Below, piece after piece: positions 59,440 through 64,000 of a DNA stretch of 64,000 nucleotides. The notes below the pieces were generated by a model. That model saw nothing but the letters and a program-made list of their open reading frames with translations, did no database searches and was not told where the DNA came from. This DNA is from Phragmites australis (lineage: Eukaryota; Streptophyta; Magnoliopsida; Poales; Poaceae), in NCBI RefSeq assembly GCF_958298935.1, contig NC_084932.1, forward strand, positions 7,543,501 to 7,607,500. Reading direction: 5' to 3'. Position 1 is the first letter of the stretch, and each line of letters starts with the position of its first letter. Made by a program: the position numbers and the translations under genes.

Positions 59440-60861
59440 CACTACGTGGAAAAAGTCATTAGTGACGGGTCTCGTACCCGTCACTCTTATTGCATTACTA
59501 ACGATAGGTCATTAGTGACGGGTGATGACCTGCCACTAATGAGGTCATCAGTGAAGGGTCATAATCGTAACTCGTCACTAATGTTCAGCCATTAGCGACG
59601 GGTTGTAACCATGACCTATCACTATTGACTGAACATTAGTGACGAGTTGTAATCTTGATTCGTCACTAATGATCGATGAATATTTTTTGTATTATTTAGA
59701 CACAGAAAAAGTAAAAAAATATATTTTTCACCCGAGCCATCCCAACATAGTCCATCCCATATGCATCACAAGACACATTTTTTCACATCGTTTTCAAGTA
59801 TGCATTCCATGGGAATCAAACCCACGACCTCCTCCTCACGTGTGTAGCCACCTTACCATCTCTGCTATCACGTGGTTGTGATAGAAACAAGATATTTTAT
59901 CCTTTTAACCTTCTTTGCCGAAGGTCATTAGTGACATGTCATAACCATGACCTATCATGAATGACTAATTTTGCCAAATTTCATCGAGGGTTATAATTTG
60001 ATAGGTGACCCGAAGTGCATTCGGTAAAACGGGTATAACTTTTGCATACGGACTCCGATTTTGATGTTTTTTTTTACTTTACAGACATCTAAGAAAAGTT
60101 ACATCCATTTCTCCCCCACTTCGTCGGGTTTGGAGAATTTTTCGAGGCCAAAAACTACTTTGAAGATTGAGTTCTCACCCCTAGAAGCTTCTGCACTATT
60201 TTCGGAACACGCGTTTGTGTCCATAGCTGTCACACTTTACATCAAACTTAAGTAGAAATATACAATAGTTCCTATTCTAGTGTTGCTAAGTTAAAAAAAA
60301 GAGAAAAATAAAATAAAAATAAAAAAATATTTGTGAATACCGTCGTTAGTAACTGGAGTTGGTCATTAGTGATAGATTACAAGTTGACCCGTCACTAATG
60401 ACTGGTATAGGACGACTTATCACTAATGAATGGATCATTAGTGTTGGATCAAGTTGTGACTTGTCACTAACGACTGGTCTAGGACGACCCGTCACTGATG
60501 ACCTTATCATTAGTGACGGGTCACAACTTGACTCGTCACTAATGACCGATCTAGGACGACCTATCACTAATGACCTAGTCATTAGTGACGGGTCACAACT
60601 TGACCCGTCACTATTATCATCAGATGACCTAGTCATCAGTGACGGGTTACAACTTGACCTGTCACTATTATCATCACTGACGGGTCATATTACGATCCGT
60701 CACTAATGACCACTCATTAGTTACTGATCTATGTCTGGTCCCGATCAGAAGGGACATTAGTGACGCGTCCTTATTAGACCTGTCACTAATAGGACATTAG
60801 TGATGCGTGTTGAGCAGCCGTCACTAATATGGTGTCTTCTTTGCTGGTTTCTTACATAGTG
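59440..60861. mobile_element. Non-autonomous CACTA element with dense subterminal repeats
   Basis: The ends are CACTACGTGGAAAAAG and, in reverse complement, CACTATGTAAGAAACC. Both ends are packed with CATTAGTGACGGGT and its complement ACCCGTCACTAATG (59457-59670 and 60340-60830). The flanks are ACA and ACG (3 bp, one mismatch). 1,422 bp with no transposase. It is inserted in the right subterminal region of the Mutator-like element, whose CCGGCAC...GTGGAGTGCC palindrome it separates. Confidence 0.75.
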
Positions 60862-60960
60862 ACGTGGAGTGCCAATATATCCCTAGTCAACCCTCCGTAT
60901 ACCGACAGGTACGTATTCTTACAACTTTTTGAATTTGGCTATTATTTTTACAATTTCTTT

Positions 60961-61312
60961 AATAAAAAAATATTATTACAAAAATTAATTGATGTTCTGT
61001 GTTTTTTAATTAACACATGGGCTCACCTCTTAGATCCAGCCAGGTTCTAAACATTTGGTGAGTTTGAACAAGAAAACATTAGTACATGCAGAGCCTATCT
61101 TAGGACCAATCTCGGTTCCATACATTGGAGATGCCCTTAGTATGAGCAAAGCTAGAATAGCTCTTGCCTTAGATCCAAACACACCCCAAAATCAGCAATG
61201 TTCCTTGGTTCCGGGAAGGGAAATTTTTATGGATATGTGCGCATGTCTTATCATGACCGTTCCTCACAGTCGGGCTCGTGAAGCTGGGCCTGAGGTTGCG
61301 ATGAAGGGAAGT
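60961..61312. other. Unassigned stretch
   Basis: Between the Mutator-like element and the start of the LTR. A frame at 61055-61354 runs into the LTR and shows no domain. Confidence 0.3.
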
Positions 61313-64000
61313 TGTCACGGCTCAGAGTTTCTAGAACATGTAATTAAGTGCTAATGGGCATCATTAGCATCATTTGTTTTGTTTTGAGCAGTGTAGACAT
61401 GCAATGTGAAATTTAACCGAATTTGGTTAAACCAGGGTTAACTGATGCGTTGTGAAGCATCTCCTAAAACTTCTATAGAACCTAGGGCTGGTGATAATTT
61501 TAGAAATTAGTAGATGCCAGGAGGAGAATATAAATGAATTTTTCCAAATTTTTGGGGATTGTTTTCAAGGCGTAAAAATCAGCACAAGTTTGAAAAGCTT
61601 GCCTATTTGGAGAATTTTCATTTAAAATTGGTGCAGGCTTTCTGAGTCAAACAAGTTCAAATGGGTTCCTTATGAGTTTTAGTTTCCAGCAAAATTTGTT
61701 TTGCAAATTTTGGACTTTGGGAAGGTGTTCAAATGGATGGCTAAAGTGGTGGAGATATTTTTGCCTGGCGGTTACTGTTCATGCGGGACCCACTCGTCAT
61801 CCTCCCTCCTCACTCAGCCGCGCTGCTTCCAGAGCGCGGCGCCGGCTTTGTTGACTTCCGCGGCCGGCAAACCCAGCACGCCGTCGAGTCACCGGCCGAG
61901 CCTTCGAGTGGAAGCGTCGTCGGCCTTAACCCCCCCCCCCCTGGACGCTCTCTCGTGGTGTCTCTCTTCTCTCTTCCTCACTTGCTCTCCCTGTCGCCCA
62001 GCACACCTCAGAGCAGAGCCACGTTGCGCCGCGCCGCCGGCCAAATCCGACGCGCCGTCGACGGTTTCCATCGAGCCCGAGCCCCGTGGAGCCGCAGGGA
62101 GGAGCGCCCCGAGCTCCTCCGCCGTTTCCCCTCTTTCCCCGGCCGTTTCCTGCGCAGATTGGAGCCGCCCGCGTCTTCTTCCCCAACGGTGGCAACCGGG
62201 CTCCGCCGTCTCCCGTCGCCCCGCTGTTCTACAGCCTCACCGGCCTAACCCACTGCACGGTGAGCTTCCCCATGCTCCTGTACGCCTTATGCGCGCGCCG
62301 TCTTCTCTCTGCCCGGTCGCCGGCACGGTGTTCCGCGGTGGTTGAATCACCGCCGCCTCCCCACGCACGCCGCCGGTCGGGCCGCCATCGAGCTCGTCGG
62401 TCGGGAAGCGCGCCGTTAGGTCTACGCGCTCACGTAGAACGTGTAGGTGTGCTCGGCCGGGCTTGTTGTGCCGCCGCCGTGCTAGTCTTGCCCCTCGCCA
62501 CCGCTCGCCGTGCTCCGGCCGTCGCCGGCGTAGACGTGTGCCCCCGCCGTAACCACGTGCTCGCGCTAGTGCCGTTTTCACCCTCGGCTGGGACATCCAG
62601 GCCGCCGTTCGCCGCCGGCGACGTCGCTCGAGTTGCCGGCGCGCTGTATACTGGGCGCGGGTCGATTTTGACTCGGCTCAAAATGCGCCGGCCCCACTGT
62701 CAGTCACAGCGGCTGGCCGAACCCGAGTGGAGAATGGTTTTGGATATTTTAGTATTCGGAAAAATAGGAAAATGCGAAATTGGGTATTTGTTGAACTAAT
62801 AAATCGGTTGAAGCTTTGTAAAATGCATAAGAAATGGAATGTGGCTCCAAATATTGTAAAGCAAATTTTGTTAACTTTATATGCTCATGCTCTACTTGTT
62901 AAAATTGTTAGTGACCATGAAATATATTCTGGAATTTCTTTAGTTAATGTAATGTGCTTAAAGCCCCATTAATTCATAACTAAATATTGGTGACTCCAAA
63001 ATGGATGAAATCAATTCTATAAATCTTGTTAGTTTATTCCCTGTTAATAAAAATATGTACCTTCATTTTTAGCGTAGTTAGCATTCTAGATTGATTTAAG
63101 CCTTAGTTATGCGTTAATTAATCCGAGGATAATTGAATGGTTAACCCTAATCTCAATTAGGAAATCGTTAGTGCGTTAAACTCGTACCGCGGCGTTTTAC
63201 ACTGTTATCACAGACTATGAAACGTCATTCTTTGCATAACATTTATTGCATTGCACGCGTTATTCTCTCAGGGAACTTCGACCCGGCAAACGAGGCGAAC
63301 GAGGCTGTCCCCGGAGGTTCCCGCAGTGGTGATCGTGACTCGGGTAGCTGTGAGCAGCAGCAGCTAGGGCAGCAAGGCAAGCATCATTCATATTGCACCG
63401 TGTCTACTTGAAAATTTAATATGTTATCTACGCTTATGTATACATTGCATGTGTCGGGTACCGAGTTGGGTAGAACCTATGCCGATGCATTATCCTATTT
63501 CGGTCACGTGTCATGTGTTGTTCCTAGGAGCCTAGTGGTGTCGTCGAGGTCTAATTATAGTTCGCTATGCTTAGTGGTACTTAGGCTTTCCGGTAGAAGT
63601 CGACGACGGCGTCCACCGTTGTCGCGAGCCTAGGGCTTATTACTTGTTCACACTTATAGTTGTGTTGATGATGAGTCGGTTTGGTGAGTGGTGAGTTGAG
63701 ACGAGGTGTGGGCGGTGTTAGGGGTGTCATCTGCTCACGAGGAGTCCTCAGGCAGTTCGGGAAGGGAACCCGGACACCGTAGACCGCTTGCACCGGTTAA
63801 GCACCGACCGTCGGTGTAGTCGGCTTTAGCACTTACCTTACTCACCACATGCTGATATAATGGTAGGCGAGCTGATTACCTTCGCAGACGTGGTCATGTG
63901 GGCCTCGTCATAGACGGTGTGAGTCCGGTTTGAGTCCGGGCTTTTAGCGGTGTTAGTTTGCTCGGGGAGTAGTTCTAATACCGCCGTGCCGAGCTATGGT
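61313..64000 (+). mobile_element. Large gypsy-type LTR, cut by the window edge
   Basis: Begins TGTCACGGCTCAGAG and shares landmarks in order with the 3,035-bp solo LTR at 24941-27975 (read on its minus strand): ATGTAATTAAGTGC near the start, TTACTGTTCAT (61764), the AT-rich block with TTAATTCATAACTAA (62971), GCAGCAAGGCAAGCA (63370) and GGGTAGAACCTATG (63469). Its end is not reached. GC-rich overlapping frames at 61701-62799 on both strands belong to this LTR and are not genes. Confidence 0.6.

Larger units (their letters stand above)
55897..60960 (+). mobile_element. Mutator-like long-TIR element carrying a GRF zinc-finger gene
   Basis: Left end near 55897 (GCAAATTACAAAAATAATAG) and right end near 60960 (reverse complement GAAATTGTAAAAATAATAG) are inverted. 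Inside each are CGGCACTCCGAGTGCCGA-type palindromes (55951-56150 and 59250-59440, continuing at 60862-60915). It is split on the right by a CACTA element. The interior carries a GRF-type zinc-finger gene and a minisatellite; no transposase is readable. Termini are approximate and no target duplication was established, so the superfamily is inferred. Confidence 0.5.

Noticed and set aside
60340..60830. Regularly spaced repeats that could suggest a CRISPR-like array
   Set aside because: Repeats occur in both orientations with irregular spacers and lie between CACTA termini in a plant genome; they are CACTA subterminal repeats.
61701..62799. Long GC-rich open frames (214 and 237 aa, plus antisense ones)
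   Set aside because: They overlap in several frames on both strands, show no domain, and lie inside an LTR related to the solo LTR at 24941-27975.

Overview
The window is nuclear DNA from a plant, almost certainly a grass. The evidence is a spliced plant DEG/HtrA protease gene, Ty1/copia LTRs carrying CACCGG...CCGGTG palindromes, Ty3/gypsy chromovirus and Tat-type elements, CACTA, Mutator-like, hAT and Helitron elements, and GC-rich first exons. I cannot resolve the genus. Only one gene looks intact; nearly everything else is nested transposable elements (TEs) and gene fragments they carry.

Region by region. 1-2.7 kb: a foldback element with long inverted arms, split by a copia solo LTR. 2.7-6.7 kb: low-complexity flank without a recognisable gene. 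6.7-17.3 kb (minus strand): a nine-exon gene for a DEG14-type HtrA serine protease (470 aa, catalytic His/Asp/Ser all present). Its 6.9-kb third intron holds a Mutator-like foldback element (9-bp target duplication), which in turn holds a 5.3-kb Reina-like Ty3/gypsy element with 420-bp LTRs that I read as identical and a perfect 5-bp target duplication.

17.5-31.7 kb: an old, largely unreadable copia-like element on the minus strand. Its downstream LTR lies about 200 bp upstream of the protease start codon. It has been hit by a Helitron-like insertion carrying three exons of a PP2A B'' regulatory subunit gene, a hAT-like element, a CACTA element with a captured GC-rich gene fragment (itself split by a 3,035-bp solo LTR with perfect target duplication), and a 1.66-kb Angela/BARE-like solo LTR containing a 142-bp tandem duplication.

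32-55 kb: two diverged copies of a segment whose aligned starts lie about 20 kb apart. The left copy (A) has been expanded by a MITE, a LINE-like piece and a 14.5-kb copia element, whose reverse transcriptase region is replaced by a rearranged Tat-type gypsy element. The right copy (B) keeps the corresponding empty sites.

55.9-61 kb: a Mutator-like long-TIR element carrying a GRF zinc-finger gene (broken), a 12 x 15-bp minisatellite and a nested CACTA element. 61.3 kb to the edge: the start of a large gypsy-type LTR of the same broad family as the 3-kb solo LTR. I see no rRNA, tRNA or CRISPR array.
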